NCBI GenBank assembly: GCA_921293015.1
Contig: OV121091.1
Location: 31,542,839-31,606,838, forward strand
Reading direction: 5' to 3'
DNA length: 64,000 nucleotides
Source of the DNA: Phorcus lineatus
Taxonomy: Eukaryota; Mollusca; Gastropoda; Trochida; Trochidae
Shown piece by piece: positions 46,646 through 61,029 of the stretch. The notes under the pieces were generated by a model. That model was given only the letters and a program-made list of their open reading frames with translations. It did no database searches and was not told where the DNA came from. Position numbers and translations under genes: made by a program. Numbering within the stretch: position 1 is the stretch's first letter; each line of letters opens with the position of its first letter.

Positions 46646-49600
46646 GTTCTTTAGAGCTTTAGGAATGTAAGAGAAATTAAGAAAATGGTGATTACGACGA
46701 AGTCAATTTCTGATCTTAAGCGAGAACATTATACATTACACAATTATTTCAAACTAAACAAAGAGATGGGTGTTGGTTCTGATGAAGTTTAGATGGTGAA
46801 GAAAGGACCAGGGATATCATGTTTGTCTTGACTTGGATTGTGATATCCGAATGTACACATCTAAGGACATTTGATCAACCAATGTTTATGTGAGCTACGA
46901 TACTCAAAACAAGACGTTCATTGCTACCGTACAACTGTTTCTAGTGAGTTTCTTTTGCAAAGTAAGGGAGGATATAAGAATAAAGTAATTAATTGTATCA
47001 TTAAGAACATTTGATTTTCAAATACCTCTTTTTTACTATCTCGTGTGTTCCATATAGTCCTTATCAAGGATTGTTTTACAGCCACAATCAAATAAATTTT
47101 ACTTGCAAGTCTACATTAAGCAATTATTCAAGGGAGACTGTATAATCAACAGATGAAGCCATGAGTTATCAACAAGCAGATATGGTTTATACCATCATTA
47201 AGAGTTCTGATTCCTTTACAGCACCTTATCTTATCTATTGTGTGACATAATCACTGCTATGCGAGACTAAACAACCTTCTCAGCAAGCCCTGGCTGAAAC
47301 ATCCCTGAAAGACACCGCCTTACATCTCAAATACTTCATCTACAGCTGGCAGCTCATCTCCGGCCAAAAACATAAAATAGAAGCGGACATGTTTAATCAT
47401 TCTATTTCTTCACTTCAAATGTCTTAGCTTAAACATGTAGAGTTAATAATAGGTTAAAAAGAATAACTCTATGCCAACCAGAAATGAGAAAAAATCTCTC
47501 CTAACAATCATCAAAACTGACTTGAATATCACATTTCTTCATTAATACACCTATGAAAAATCTCTTTGAACAATCATCAACACTAATGTGAATACATTTT
47601 CTTCATCAATAAACTTGTATATATGCCAAAACTTTCCTAGGCTAAGAAACCTAACAGACTTGAAACATTGACTTTATTTTACTTGGTTATTTCATTTCCT
47701 TCAATAGTCTTCTGTTGACTTCCCCATATGACGAGACATTAATTCACTCTGTATGATCACACTTCCCTGGAATGACAACAATTGTAGGTCTGCGTCTACA
47801 GGGTATATAAACATAATGGAACTATTTCCTTCTATCAGCAGACTGAGGGTAAGGGGAGACAACTTGCAACACAGCTTTTTTTTTTTTTTAATACAATCAT
47901 TTTTTATTATACAGAAGTAACAACAATTTTACAATCAGTTCGACTCTACCAGGTGAAGAGTCAGGTAATATACATATTAATGATAAAATGTAGTATGGAA
48001 CATGGTGTATAAATTGATTTTAAGTAGGCATAGATTATCTAATAATAATGAGAGAAATGATAAGGCAGAGATGAAAAGAGGATAGGGGAAAAGTGGAAAG
48101 ATGGGGGACAGAATGGAAAGGATTAAGTAGAGAGAGCTATTCTTCATATGTGTGAGTTCCAGTCTGGTGCAGATTATGGAAGCGCTAATCATATAGACAT
48201 GATGGCATTGACTTCATACAGAATAGTCTGCCACTTAAATATCTGATCAGGTGCCAGTTTAACAGGTTAAAGTATAGTTGATCAGATTCCTTCCTTGGTT
48301 ACACTTAAGCTTTCCACCAGATTCAGGATTAAAATGGGTCTTTCCCTCTCCTTTCTTGTCAATGAACCATTTCTTAGATCATAGATCAACTCAAATTGTT
48401 CCAAGAACACCGTCAGTCATATTTGGTTACAGATTTATTACCGTTTGTTGAGAAAAAAATGTTCTAGTCAAAGTATGATTAGGACTTTTGTGACCTTTAA
48501 AAAGTTAGCTTCATGAATGACTTGCAATGTTCGGGACTGTTACTGCACCAAGCAATGCAATAAAGCAGCTAACACTTCAAAGAACATGTATTGACTAGTC
48601 TTTGTGACTCCCAAATGCCTGTCATTTAGTAGTCAAATGTTGATTAGCTCATTTGTTCCATCTGTATAGCAGGCAAATCACTTTTCTTCTGTTCTGTTTA
48701 AGCGGTTGAGCAATGTAGATTTGACACATATTGAAGGAGTATTTGATAGGCTTTGATAGTTTTGATCTTGGACATGAATTCTTTTGATCCTAGGAATGAA
48801 TTCAAGGAATCATGAGTGAGAAAAATTCAGATCACTTCTTGAAATTTTTGGTGGTAAATTGATGCACCTACAGAACATTAGGAATATGACCGATATCTGA
48901 AATATTTTGAAAACCCCACTGCACAGATCCAAGACAAGAAAGAGGCATACAAAACATTTCAAGCTTCAATCAAACCGACATCATTCATTTCCAACAGATA
49001 TCTTTCCACATGCGGCAGAACCCAATTTTCTTTTAGAAAAGGGTTCAATCAAAGTGGCAACATTCCATATTGTTGGGGCACCGATCAAATCAATTCTACA
49101 TTCGTAAAGCTAACAGGAGCGTCAGATTGAACAGAATAGGACCGGTGTCTATTCCGAACTTATGGCACCGATATCCAAACCCTCGAGGCCGATGCCACGT
49201 CATCCGCAAGACCTCTCATTTCCACGGTAACGATTCCTATGAGAAAAACCAACATAAAACACTTTCATTTCCCAGCTCAGTGGTCCTGTCAACACCAAGA
49301 ACAAAATCAATATCGATAAATCCAAATTTGTCAAATTCTAGACTGACCCCTAGATGGTGATTATTTTTATTATACTGCTTTTGTTCACACCAAGTAGACC
49401 GATCAAGCTTAAATCCACAATTTATTGAGAAAATAGCTAAGTAATGTAAATAAGAAAAATTCAAAAAAGGTTTGTTTTTTTAAAAATTGATTCATTGTTC
49501 TTGCACAGCAAAGGTAATAACATCTTCAAAACTTTGTGAATAATTATTTACAAAATGAAATGTCATATTGAAGATTAGGGTTTCTGTGTTGATGATCCAA

Positions 49601-52600
49601 TGGTGTAAATGTCACAGTCAAACAGGCAGTCATGGTATGCCATTCACGATAATGACGGCATCGTTGTTAAGCCCACTTGTCACCTTAAAGCACACGCCTG
49701 CATTTCTTTTCATTTCATGAGTGATGATATCGGCTAGGAATTCTTTTCTGACAGATTTGACACAGCAATCAATTCCAGACACTCAATAGCAGAATAACTA
49801 GGTGTTATACTTGAATATTTATGAGATATTCTGCTAACATTAAAACTATTCTGTCTTATGAATTGTTTTGCAAAGCTTTTCGAACATTTTGTATTTCAAG
49901 AATATGCACCATATTTTTGGTGTCTTGTTTTTAATTTTCCCACAAGCTCTCCTTAAACATTCAGATCATTATCAAATCTACAAATTTCTAAAATTCATTT
50001 ACACATATCTTTAAACAATCTTTCAGTTAGTAAGACAAATAAATGTGTTATTTGATTCTGATATTTTCTTCAAAATATGAAGACGACATCAATTTGCCAC
50101 CATAATCCAAGTTGCAAAACTTGATGCACCATAACGACTCAACAGGATAATGAGAAATCATCTATAAAATATCTTCGTTAGTCTTATTACAAAATCATAA
50201 TTAGCCAATTTATCACATTCTTTAAAGGTGAAATTCATAACATTGATGTTTCTTTCTCCCCAACAGACAAACAGTTCAACAGCCATTATTCCTATGTACA
50301 GCCCGACCATCATTACCTTATCTAAATATAAAACCTTTATTGAAATATAATATCCTTCTGAAAGCAAGTCTTCATTAAGGTGGGTTAAGACTCATTAACA
50401 TGAAAAGATCATTCTAGAGGTAAAGACAATCATTAAACCTACAGTGACCAACCCATAAAATACTTCTACAGAGATACGATATAAATAAATAGGAAACTTA
50501 CAGTCTGACTACAGCCATTAAACTGTTTCCAAAACTGATTCTCAAGTGTATTTAAAGGAGATGAGATGATTTAATTATAAGGTTATCACATAAGAAATTT
50601 AAAATCATAATATGTTCTTCATTATCTCAAAGTTCAATGACATAAAAAGTATTTGCCATTTATATATACATATATTTTAACTCATGATGTTTGAACAAGA
50701 TTTAATTGATTAACTTCCATTTTAGATGTCCAACTTTATGTGTAAAAGACACAAGACCTAGGATTGTTGAAAAAATATTATTTGAGATCAAAAGGTATAA
50801 AGAAAAAATAGTGCAAAATTCACAGCTCATTGGTCATGGGCAAAATAAAAACATATTAAGATTAGGATAATTCTGAAGTCCAAATAAATTCCCACATCCT
50901 GTAAAAAGTACTAGTGTTGAAAGCACCTGTTTCAGTAAACAGCTTTCAGGAACTAATTTGTTTTATCGATCAGCAGAAACGTGCTCAGGTGGTATTTGAT
51001 GTTTGTACTGAGGTATTGAAAACAGACAAATATCCAGCCTTATACCATCTACTGATATCATCAAGAGACTGCAAAGACACCAAGAGTTTAAGGGTTTAAA
51101 AGCTAATAACTGTGGCTGTCTTCATCATTCATGACATTTTCATTCGTCCTTAGAGAGAGCTTTTTATTTTAAAATCAACAATATGTTGTCTCATGAGCTG
51201 TAGTCACCTTGCTCTCTCTCAGATATTAGCCCTAATGTCAAACTGAACTTCTATACTTGTCAATGAAATAAGTCAACCACAAAGTCTTGACACTCGGCAT
51301 TGTCATTCTCCAACTTTTCTACAAAATTCTGTAAATTTTCAGCGCACAAAATGTCCCATATCCTAAACCAAGTAAATGTACAAAATGCATAATTTTTTTT
51401 CTCTAAGCCATTCAAAGAAGTCTGATAGATGCTTGTCTGTTGTCTTTATTCATGAAAATTCTAAAAGGGTCAAGAAATTAATCATGCAAGTACAGAAACT
51501 GATTCTTGTTTACTGGTGCCTTTTCATATTCCAATATCAAAGTTCCAAACAATATGACATTCACAACAGATTAACGCATCAGTAACACCTCTGGTTCTAT
51601 ACATTATACAAGATCTCCATCTTGATCAGCTAGGTCAAGCAAGTAATTAATTTCACTATTGGTGCACCTTCAGTCTTCATTGTCACAGGAAGTCCCTTGT
51701 GTGAATACTCTTCTCTTGTCAACTCTTGATTAGCTCAAGTCTTCAAGCTAATTACAGTGTGAAGGTTCCTCCATATACAAGCCCTTTCAAGTACATTTCT
51801 TACAAGATTTTGCCTCACCAATGGCCAATCTGAATGTCTGGTCAGTATTTCCTTGTTAAAACAAGTAGGCTCAGACAAACAGTTTCTTCAACAACAGTAC
51901 AACAGAAAAGACTTCAGACTAAACTTGAAAGTGTCTTGTCAAGAAGAAGACAGTCTCCAGGAGTCAAAGTGACTGGCAGCATGACTTACAGGCTGACATG
52001 ACGATGTATCAAACTGACATGACTAAAATTGAACTCTCTCAAGCGACTGACCAAGAGAATCACAATTCTCCTGGTTTAAAATCATCAAGTCAAAAAAATG
52101 CCAATACTAGAGGGACAATATGGCCCAGACCTCCTTTCTCAAAACATTTAAGTAATGTTAGTACAGTGTAAAAGAATGAGAGTTAAGGTGGACCTTAGCA
52201 AAGGTTGCTCTGTGAAAACAGTCTCTAGTGACAATTGATAAGAGTTAAAACCTCATCAGCTTGAGCACATGTTGACATACTCTCGATAAACTATAGAGAG
52301 ATGACTAGTATAGGTTGACTTAAAGAGTTTGGAGCACTTGACTACTTATCAAATCAACTCTCATTGGACCAATTCTATATCTCTTTAACTCTGAAATGAC
52401 TCAAGTCCCAGAAGACAAACAAGATAATATGAAGAGAATTTAAAAAATGATAGAATGAACAAGGAGTTTATTTGAGTATAGTAAGTGCAGCATATTGTCA
52501 TGTGTTCAACCCAACTTTAAACAGAGATGTGAAGAAACTGAATGACCCCTACCTCCAAACATGCTTCTATATCCTTAAAGGCACTAGCGCACACCATGGC

Positions 52601-54015
52601 CAATATTTAGTAATTTCCAACTAATGCACAGATAATACATATCTCTTGTTATTACTAACTACACTTGCTCAGGTCATCACCCACATAAGTTTTTTGGCAA
52701 ATATGTACATATTCGGGTTATAAAGTCAATAAATTTTTATAATTCTGCAATAAATCAACATAAAGTAGTATATCAGAAAAATTCAAAGTTTGCTTACAGC
52801 CGGAAAAGCCTAAATAACAGCCGTTATAGTTTATTCAACAACATCTCTTAGTCTAATTCGTCAAAATGTAAAAATAAAACATACCTTATTGCTTTGATAG
52901 AAAGGTTAAGTGAGTGCCTATGTCCCACCAACACGTCTTAATATAACTGATTTGAGCATGAAACTGCATGCTATACTGCCATAAGTGAATTAAAAAAATA
53001 AACAATCAATGCTAATCAAGTAAAGGAATTCAATGGACAGGCTAAAACATGCATGGTGTCAGATTAACTATATCAGTCCTAAGTGTTCCATATGAATTAT
53101 GTTTTACACCAAGACTCAATAGTAGAAGATGTTCAACTTCATTACATGTTGGCATATATCCAAACCTTACAGATGTGAATGAAACTCAAATGAACTCTCA
53201 GAACAACGATGAAGTACTTTCCAACACCTTACCTGACAGTTGTATGTGAGCACAACATGTAGCATCTCACCATAACCCCAACTGGTCATTCAAGTTCACT
53301 GTATGTCGATTAAACTATTACTCTTAAGGAGGATCTGAACACTTGTCCAATAAACAAGTCCAAGCAGATCCTAATTTCAAACAAGATCACGTGTTTGAAA
53401 GGATCGTTCCAGCCTAATCATCAGCATGTAATTAAGTCATTCTTTGCCTTGTCTTGTAATTTTGTTCTTAAGATACCAAATTAATAATAAAATAACCATT
53501 TGAGTAGGCCAGTTGTCAAACATATTTCATTCGCTGCAGAACCTAACTTCAGTTGGCTGGGTCCAGTCCTCTTCTGTCCTAGCGGAACAATAGGATATAG
53601 GACGACAGTATTGATCGGTATCAAGAGGGAAACTCCGTCTGGTACCCATCTGGACATGTCTGCACCATCACTCCGCCAACTGTGCCTCTAGTGCACCAAT
53701 CGGTTAATTAACTTCCCAGAGAAATGTGCACAAATGATGTTCATCTTCAAATACCCATGTAACAATGTGCTTTTTTCTTTCTTTGATGTAACAGAACTGC
53801 ACAACTGGAATGCAATTTCCAGATCACTTATGGATATTACTGTTGGACCTTCATTTTCTGCATGAAATTCTGGTCACTGGTCTTTTCATCATAGAAATTA
53901 CATCAGGAACACAAACACAAACAATTCAAATAATCAACTTCTACTGAACATTTTTATATCACCATTTGGCAAGTTACTTAGGATAGGTAATACCTGAGTT
54001 ATTGGGAACCAGCAA

Positions 54016-54420
54016 GACTACTACAGTATGGAGATGATTGACTACTACAGTATGTAGATTGACTACTACAGTATGTAGATTGACTACTACAGTATGTAGA
54101 TGGTTGACTACTACAATATGTAGATGGTTGACTACTGCAGTATGTAGATTGACTACTACAGTATATAGATTGACTATTACAGTATGTAGATTGACTACTT
54201 CAGTATGGAGATGGTTTACTACTTCAGTATGTAGATGGTTGACTACTTCAGTATGGAGATGGTTGACTACTACAGCATGTAGATTGACTACTATAGTATG
54301 TAGATGGTTGACTACTACAGTATGTAGATGGTTGACAACTACAGTATGTAGATGGTTGACTACTACAGTATGTAAATGGTTGACTACTACAGTATGTAGA
54401 TGGTTGACTACTACAGCAAG
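54016..54420. repeat. 21/24-bp minisatellite, about 18 units
   Basis: Two unit types are interspersed: GTAGATTGACTACTACAGTA plus T (21 bp) and the same with an inserted TGG (GTAGATGGTTGACTACTACA plus GTAT, 24 bp). Both lengths are multiples of three, so frames stay open on both strands (54038-54451 plus, 54447-53974 minus). Those frames are not taken as genes. On the minus strand each long unit contains TAGTCAACCATCTA, the core also found in the WDR37 minisatellite. Confidence 0.92.
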
Positions 54421-54813
54421 TAAGTATCTGCAGCAACTTATTTTCAAATAATGAAATGCTTCTTGCCGTAAGAAGGGTGATACTTAGTGTAATTTATCCT
54501 TCCATCTGTTAGTACAGGATTATTGTTGGTGTGAACATATACAGCTTTGATCTAACCAAAATTGGGATATTTCCTTCACTATCCGAAGTCCTTTGCTGAA
54601 CTCAGACGATGGATATGGTTTGGAATAATCGTATTGCAGGAAATTTAGGGTTAACTCTCCGATACTGCAGGATTCATCAACTATTGAATATATATATCTA
54701 CTCTTCAAGACGATCCTATGAATAAGATATAAGGTTCATTACAAATTTGTCTAACAGACATCTTTTCAGGGCTACGGGGGATATGCCCTTTAACTGTTAG
54801 AACAAGCTTGAGT

Positions 54814-55206
54814 TTAAGGTCTATTGTTATAGCTCTGTAGAAATGAAAACAACCAAAGAAAAGTCATGAGCTCTGTAGCTAGCTTATCAACCTTTGTATT
54901 GTTGATGTTTAGGACTAAGAAATCTACCCCTGTGTTGTTGTAGTGAAATACATAACCAAAAGTGTCCAGTGTCGTTGCAATAGACAAGATGTCTTTACAC
55001 AAAGTTGGAAGAATGGTCGATAAAACCACGTAAATTCCTTGTACCATTGTACAAAATAGAAAAACAGAGTCTTTAAAAACAAGTAAACTACGAAATGATC
55101 TAAAACTTGGACACACACCAGAGTTTCTACAGAGTAGTGAGGTTTTCATGTTTGATTCAATTGTTATTATCCTTATGGAACGGTACTCAATATTGAGATG
55201 GCCCAC
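54814..55206 (-). other. Unassigned 130-codon open frame
   Basis: This is one of the longest non-repeat open frames in the right half. It encodes hydrophobic stretches (VFLFCTMVQGIYVVLSTILP, GVDFLVLNIN) and begins with ATG. No family is recognised. In DNA this AT-rich a frame of this length can arise by chance, and no splice or expression signal supports it. Confidence 0.2.
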
Positions 55207-56470
55207 AGTATAAACTGAGGGCTTGGACCTTCTGACATTACAATACTAATAGTTGACGTGACGACAAACCTGTAAAATGTGTTGTCTTGTTCTTATAATA
55301 ATTCAGTAATAAGCTGTAGAAAAGATAAATAAATATTTCATCAGTGTTAGCTTAATACATCAAGAAAATGTATTCAATTATAGATATTGTGCAACTAGTC
55401 AAGCATTCAATATAATCTTATTTTCACGAAGACGTTAAACTTATATAAAGATATCTTTTGATAAGACTCATGGATTCAACACTGGATTCATCCAGCAGAC
55501 TTGCGTAGTTTGCAGCTCTTGACTGTAAAGTATTCAACTGACTTGCTGAAAAATGAACTCTTTAGCGTCTGAATGAACTGAATTTAGAAAAAAAAAATTA
55601 TAGTCTTTTTTAAAAGGGATTACACAATGACCTACCTAGATTCTTAATGAACTGATCTATGAAGATTATGCCATTGAAATGAACATGACATGATATGCTT
55701 CTGTATAAATTTTTTGTTTAAACCCTAAACTTTCTTAATAATGAGGAGAGTAAAGCTTAATGTTTTGACACTAGGTAATGTAAATTACTTACTCATAATC
55801 AATGACAGTAGGATCCCAATGATATCTAGATCAGGTGCCAAGCAATTAAACAATTTCAAGGGGAAGGGCAGAGGGATATTAAACTTAATATCATGGCCAC
55901 ATTTATATTATAATGTATTAGAGTAAGCATTTCAGCGTAAGCCCTCTTATCTCGTCTTGACATGAAACTTAGTGGCCAATTTAGAGGTATCAAACTTCAT
56001 TACCAAACTGACTCATACCAGATCAACCATTGACTCAAGCATGTCTATAACTGAATATTCTGTGACAGGCTTGTAAAGGGTTAACTGATCGCCACTTAGC
56101 AAAGTACTTGATGGCAATGCAACTGGACTGGAGGAAGCCATTTCAAAGTACAGACTACAGATTGATTTAATATAGGGAATTAGTCTGATGTAAACATTGC
56201 TCAGGAGCTGGTTCCATCTCAGATTTAGTGACATGTCTGACCTGTGGTCAGTATTACATCTCTGTCAGTGTACTTTCATTAACCCTATTGACTCCCAGCA
56301 CTATATCAGTCTCACAACTTACAAACAGATTACTCAGTCTCACGTTAACCAGCAATGGCTCAGAACCTTCTAACACATCATTTACTCATCAATATTGCTC
56401 TCAGAATGTTTCAAAGAAAGATTCAATTAATCCCAGATTGGGATGTACGTAAAATTATATTCACCTGTCT

Positions 56471-56547
56471 GGGGCCCATTCTTTTAACATTGATTTCAAT
56501 TGATTGTTACTTGCAATCAATTGTAAGTGTTTTGTGAAACGGGCCCC
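56471..56547. repeat. Small palindromic element, copy B, with nested perfect stem-loop
   Basis: GGGGCCC at the left and GGGCCCC at the right are inverted ends of a 77-bp unit. Inside, CAATTGATTG (56497-56506) and CAATCAATTG (56514-56523) pair perfectly around TTACTTG. The right end TTTTGTGAAACGGGCCCC resembles the end of the element at 12388-12486. Confidence 0.6.
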
Positions 56548-56846
56548 TGATCTTTTCTGTGAAAGGTAGGTTAAGGAAAAGCCTTAATTTCCACAAGGAG
56601 ACAGAGGGCAAGAGGACTGCAGGTCCAATTGAATTCAAGAAAAACATGCTCAATTATTTCATTTTGCCAGAAATCCTTTGATTGGAATAGAAATTTAAAA
56701 AAAAATTAATCTAACAGATATATTTTGTGATTTAAAATTTTGTAAATTATTGTAGAAAGATTTATCACTAGCACTGTTGATTGACCTATCAACTTTAAAT
56801 CTGAACTGTAGTTCCACTCAAAGAAGTGGGGTTGTATCCAAAAGGT

Positions 56847-57015
56847 ATGAAGGTGAGGTGAGGTTATTTGAGGTTTAGTACTTAAGAGTATTTCCCTTAT
56901 ATCACGGCTGCTAATATCATTGCAGGGAGAAAGCCGGCAACACTATTGTGGATATACCTTGCGGTGAAACCAGCCAGCATCAGCTGCAACTAGAGAACCA
57001 GGGGTGATACCCAGG
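56847..57015 (-). mobile_element. tRNA-derived SINE (TCACC-tailed family), copy 3, partial
   Basis: It starts with AAGGTGAGGTGAGG and continues ATATCACGGCTGCTAATATC, TGCAGGGAGAAAGCC and TTGCGGTGAAACC, all aligned with copy 1. Homology ends near 57015, so the tRNA-like head is absent or too diverged. Confidence 0.78.
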
Positions 57016-59686
57016 CTATAAAAGTGGAACGTCAGCATACACGTACTACCCTGTGACAGGATGATCCCGCACCTCTAATAAACGTAAATATTGATGAGAA
57101 ATTCAAGAAAATGTTTATTTGATCAAAATTAACAACCAATTTGTTATAAATCAAGCCTAGAGCACTGTCGGAAGCTTGAGAAGCAAATGGGTTATTTGAT
57201 ATGTCGTCAATAAAAGTGCTAATATCACCATGTTACGTATTTTGAGAAAGACTGAACCATTATTGACTCTCTAATCTTTCTAGCACATAAATCAACTTGA
57301 ATTGATTTTAAAATTGTGAAATGAACGTAAATGCACTCTTGAGTTAAGAGAAATGACACTCAAAGAAGTTTAATTACTATTTAAAATGATAGTTCCACAT
57401 AATTCTTAACAAAATTGATTATTTGTTCAAAATAACTCTAAGCCTCATCATGGAAAATTCAGATTGGTTTGTTCATTGATTACACATTACATCAAGGTCT
57501 TCTTACAGAAAACTTAGAACATTAACAATCTGTGAAACCAAATTTGGTATAAAACTTGATTAAGATCATATAAAAATATCTTGATTCCAAAAATCTAATG
57601 CAACATATATATTTAATAGAAGAGAAATGAACACTTGAAAGTTTATACAAGAGAAAATCTCATTTCTCTTTTTTCAAGGAGGAGGAAAATTGAATCATTA
57701 AAAATTTAGGGAAGATTGTCAAGTTTACATTTCCTGGGGGCTTAAAGAAGTCAATTGTAATTACATGTTGATGTAAGCCTGTCAACAGATCGGTGGATAG
57801 CCTCTAGGTCACATGAAACAATGCTCAATGGTTAAAGTTAATACCTTCTTCAAACATAATATCTTACTGAAATTTTATGTCAAAATGTCCATAAAAGGAC
57901 ATATTGTGATATGATGCTAAACTTGATTACAAACTAAATACAAATCTTGTCCTTAACAACATGCTATATCTTTGTTTGGATACTCCTACAGCTTGATAAC
58001 CTAAACACCCCTAGGAGACTTGACTGACCGCCGGTGGGAGCAGAGTTGATATGACTCACAGATGTCGTTCATCATAGCCTTCTTTAAAAGTGTCAAAATC
58101 TTCATACTTGTATAACTAATGCTGCCACTAGGTGCAGCAATACAGGCATTTCAACCCCCTAACTAACACTGCTTTTGAAGAAGTATCATACACCCTGAGA
58201 GGCCAGCTTACATGAATCACAAGAAAGATGGCCAGCAAGGATTGACGACTTGTTATAGATAGTATTTAATCAGGTAAGGGTGTGTGAAGATTATATCTTA
58301 TCATAAATAATAGTAAAAATTTAGACTTTTACTTGCTCATTTTCACTGAGAGTAACATTACAAAAATTTAAATTCAAAATCAGATTTTTTAATTCCTCAA
58401 TACAACTCATCCTGCCACCAGGTACAGGAGAATTTTGCTTCATACCCTTGTAATGTTCTTAATTAAGTTTTGGCATATGAGGAATATTCTCTGTCGTAGT
58501 GTTCAGCTTATCATGATACTGATGATGAATAAGAATATTTTTGGAATCATGAAATTTGCCTTACTAGTGATGTAAAAATAGTATCAAATCAACAACTGAA
58601 ACAGGATATTTCTAAGACAGAAACTCGACATAATTTACAATTCACACTAATATGAGATGGACTTTTCCTCGCAATCAATAGCTTCTTGTATGTAGGCTAA
58701 GCAATTCGCGCAATGATGGCTGTAATTTCCAGGATTCTAAACCCTTGAAACATAACTACCACCATTAAAGACAACATTAGCACACAATAACCATCAATCA
58801 TAACCCTCAAAATGCTATTTACAAGAATCGCGATAACAACTTCCCAATTTTCCCTCCATTTCTAAATGGCGGTGGCTCTGGAAGGTGTAAACCGTAGAAC
58901 AGGCAACAAGGGTGAAATCAAACTGTCTCCATCCTAGAATTATCTTCCCATTATGTACAGCTCCTTTAGTGGAAGTGTTGCCTAGCTTGTTGTCTCCTCG
59001 TTAGGATCTCTCACACGAGAAACACCTTCATTACACCAATGAAATGATAATCACTTTCCTGTTGTGAATATGGTCTCCAATTTTCTTTCTCTTAGAGTCT
59101 GCAATTTGAATAAAAGTCGGCACTTACTCAGCCCCTTTTTGAAATATCTACAACCAAAGACATCAAGCAGCCATGATTTATTATTTGACTGGGACATTTT
59201 TCACTGGCAGAAGTTCCTTCTTTGTAAAATGGATTCCAAGATTCTTTATATTTCATGAATTTTGTTAAACATTTCCTAGTCTCTATAAAGCCAAGTACAT
59301 ATAAAACATTTCTAAACATAGATTCTTTTAGAGCTTATCTGAATTTGTATCCTCAAGTTTTTGACAGAATCTTAAGTGACCACAAAACTACTCAGGCATT
59401 GTAAATGATGCCTGTACCACAAGAACTGAAATAACTGTGCCACTTTGTCAATTTGATAATTAAGTACGGAGTTGTAAATCCGGATCAAAATATTGCTCAG
59501 GATCCTTAGCAGTCCTCCAGAGCAACATTTCCTTTCCCAATGTTCTTTCTAGATGATGAGCTAGGTGGGTCGTTTCGGTAAATCTGCAGCCAATTGAACC
59601 CTTTTCAAAAGAATATTTATCTTAAGGATTTTTTATATTAAGGAACACCAAGCCAAAAGGGAGGGGACAAATTTTCCATGGACCAA

Positions 59687-59703
59687 CCCCCCCCCCCCCC
59701 CCC
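59687..59703 (+). repeat. Homopolymer run of 17 C
   Basis: Seventeen consecutive C bases within AT-rich sequence. The exact length of such a run is often uncertain in assemblies. Confidence 0.8.
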
Positions 59704-60474
59704 AGGAACAACACTGCTAATCAATCATATGTTCGTTACACTGTAATGACTCTAGTTGATTGTTGTCCAAGACCCAAGGATGTCACAGAGAATGGCATCC
59801 CTAGTTTGAAGTCTATGTAGGGAGTCTCCCAGATCAATAGGCACTCAGCAAGTGACGAGTCTAACATTAGCAGATCATCGTCACCCACTGTAACTATACA
59901 CCGTCTCACACTACCTTCATTTAACTAAGCTAAGATTATGCATTTACCTTCTAAAGCCATTATTCTTATTAAAGCTAACAGGGACTTTGTGAAATATCTA
60001 ACAAATTTTTAAAATATTTGGGGGAAGGAAAAGTATTTAAGGTTTGATAGCTAAACCAGCATTCTAGCTTTAATTACCAAGTACAGAGCTGAACAAGGTC
60101 TACCTTTGGATCACAGTCCTTTCATCGATATTTTTCAGATTAACCTTTTTAGAAAATGTTGGATAATCTTGCCATGCGTTTCATAAGCAAAAAGATGAAA
60201 ATAAGGTAATCCTTGTTTCTAATCAATCGTAATTCTGAAAGTCAGCCAGTAAGAATGGTTTGACACAATTGAGGTTCATGGTAAGGGTAAATGCAAGTTA
60301 AGATCAATATACAGGAGTCTTAAAAAGAGTCTTAAGATAATTAGCCACCTCTTTAAAAAGAAAAGAACCTAATTGCTTTTTCTTTACACAAAAGACAACA
60401 ATAACGAAATATATTTCTTTTCAAACTTATTGCTATATGTTTTGTAAATTAAATCTCAAACATTCATTAGAAAT

Positions 60475-60775
60475 GAAGGTGAGATTATTTGGCTTTTCAA
60501 GAGTATTCCACTTATATCATGGCTGCTAGTATAATTGCAGGGAGAAAAACAACAACACTATTGTAGCCATGCATTGCGGTGAAACCTGTGAGTACCAGCT
60601 GGAACTAGCAAACCATCGATAGTACTGCGCTGAAAATCAGTGTAACAATGCACCCAAACCTTACTGCTTGTACAACAGTTCTCCACTGCAGAGTTGCCAA
60701 GCCCTTACAGAATTTTAATCGCGGACCTCTTGATCCGAAGCCAAACACGCTTACCACTATGCTATCCCACCCCCT
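60475..60775 (-). mobile_element. tRNA-derived SINE (TCACC-tailed family), copy 4, full length
   Basis: The minus-strand head reads GTGGGATAGCATAGTGGTAA (box A) then CTTCGGATC and AGGTCCGCGATT at the box B position. The body matches copy 1, with an extra segment (CTTGGCAACTCTGCAGTG) that copy 1 lacks but copy 2 has. TAGAAAT flanks the insertion on both sides (about 60468 and 60778), a possible short target duplication. Confidence 0.82.
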
Positions 60776-61029
60776 CAATAGAAATAAAATACCTTTGGTG
60801 TTATCATCGTTGAGAAGTTTACAATCTATACTGGTTATAATAGTAAGGTTATAATTAAATAAAGATACATTTTATGAAAACTTATTATTTTCTTTGTCAT
60901 CTGTCTGGACAGTATACAAGCAGGCAAACAACAAACCACTTGAGGACAGCAATTAAACAATTTGATACCAGAAGCCAAAGATTATTCAAAATCTTATTCA
61001 ACCATGTTCCTTGAAAATGGTCTGATTAT

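Noticed and set aside
53974-54451. Open frames of 157 (minus) and 137 (plus) codons made of VVNHLHT / TTTVCRWL repeats
   Set aside because: Both arise from the 21/24-bp minisatellite; frames open on both strands at once indicate repeat artefact.
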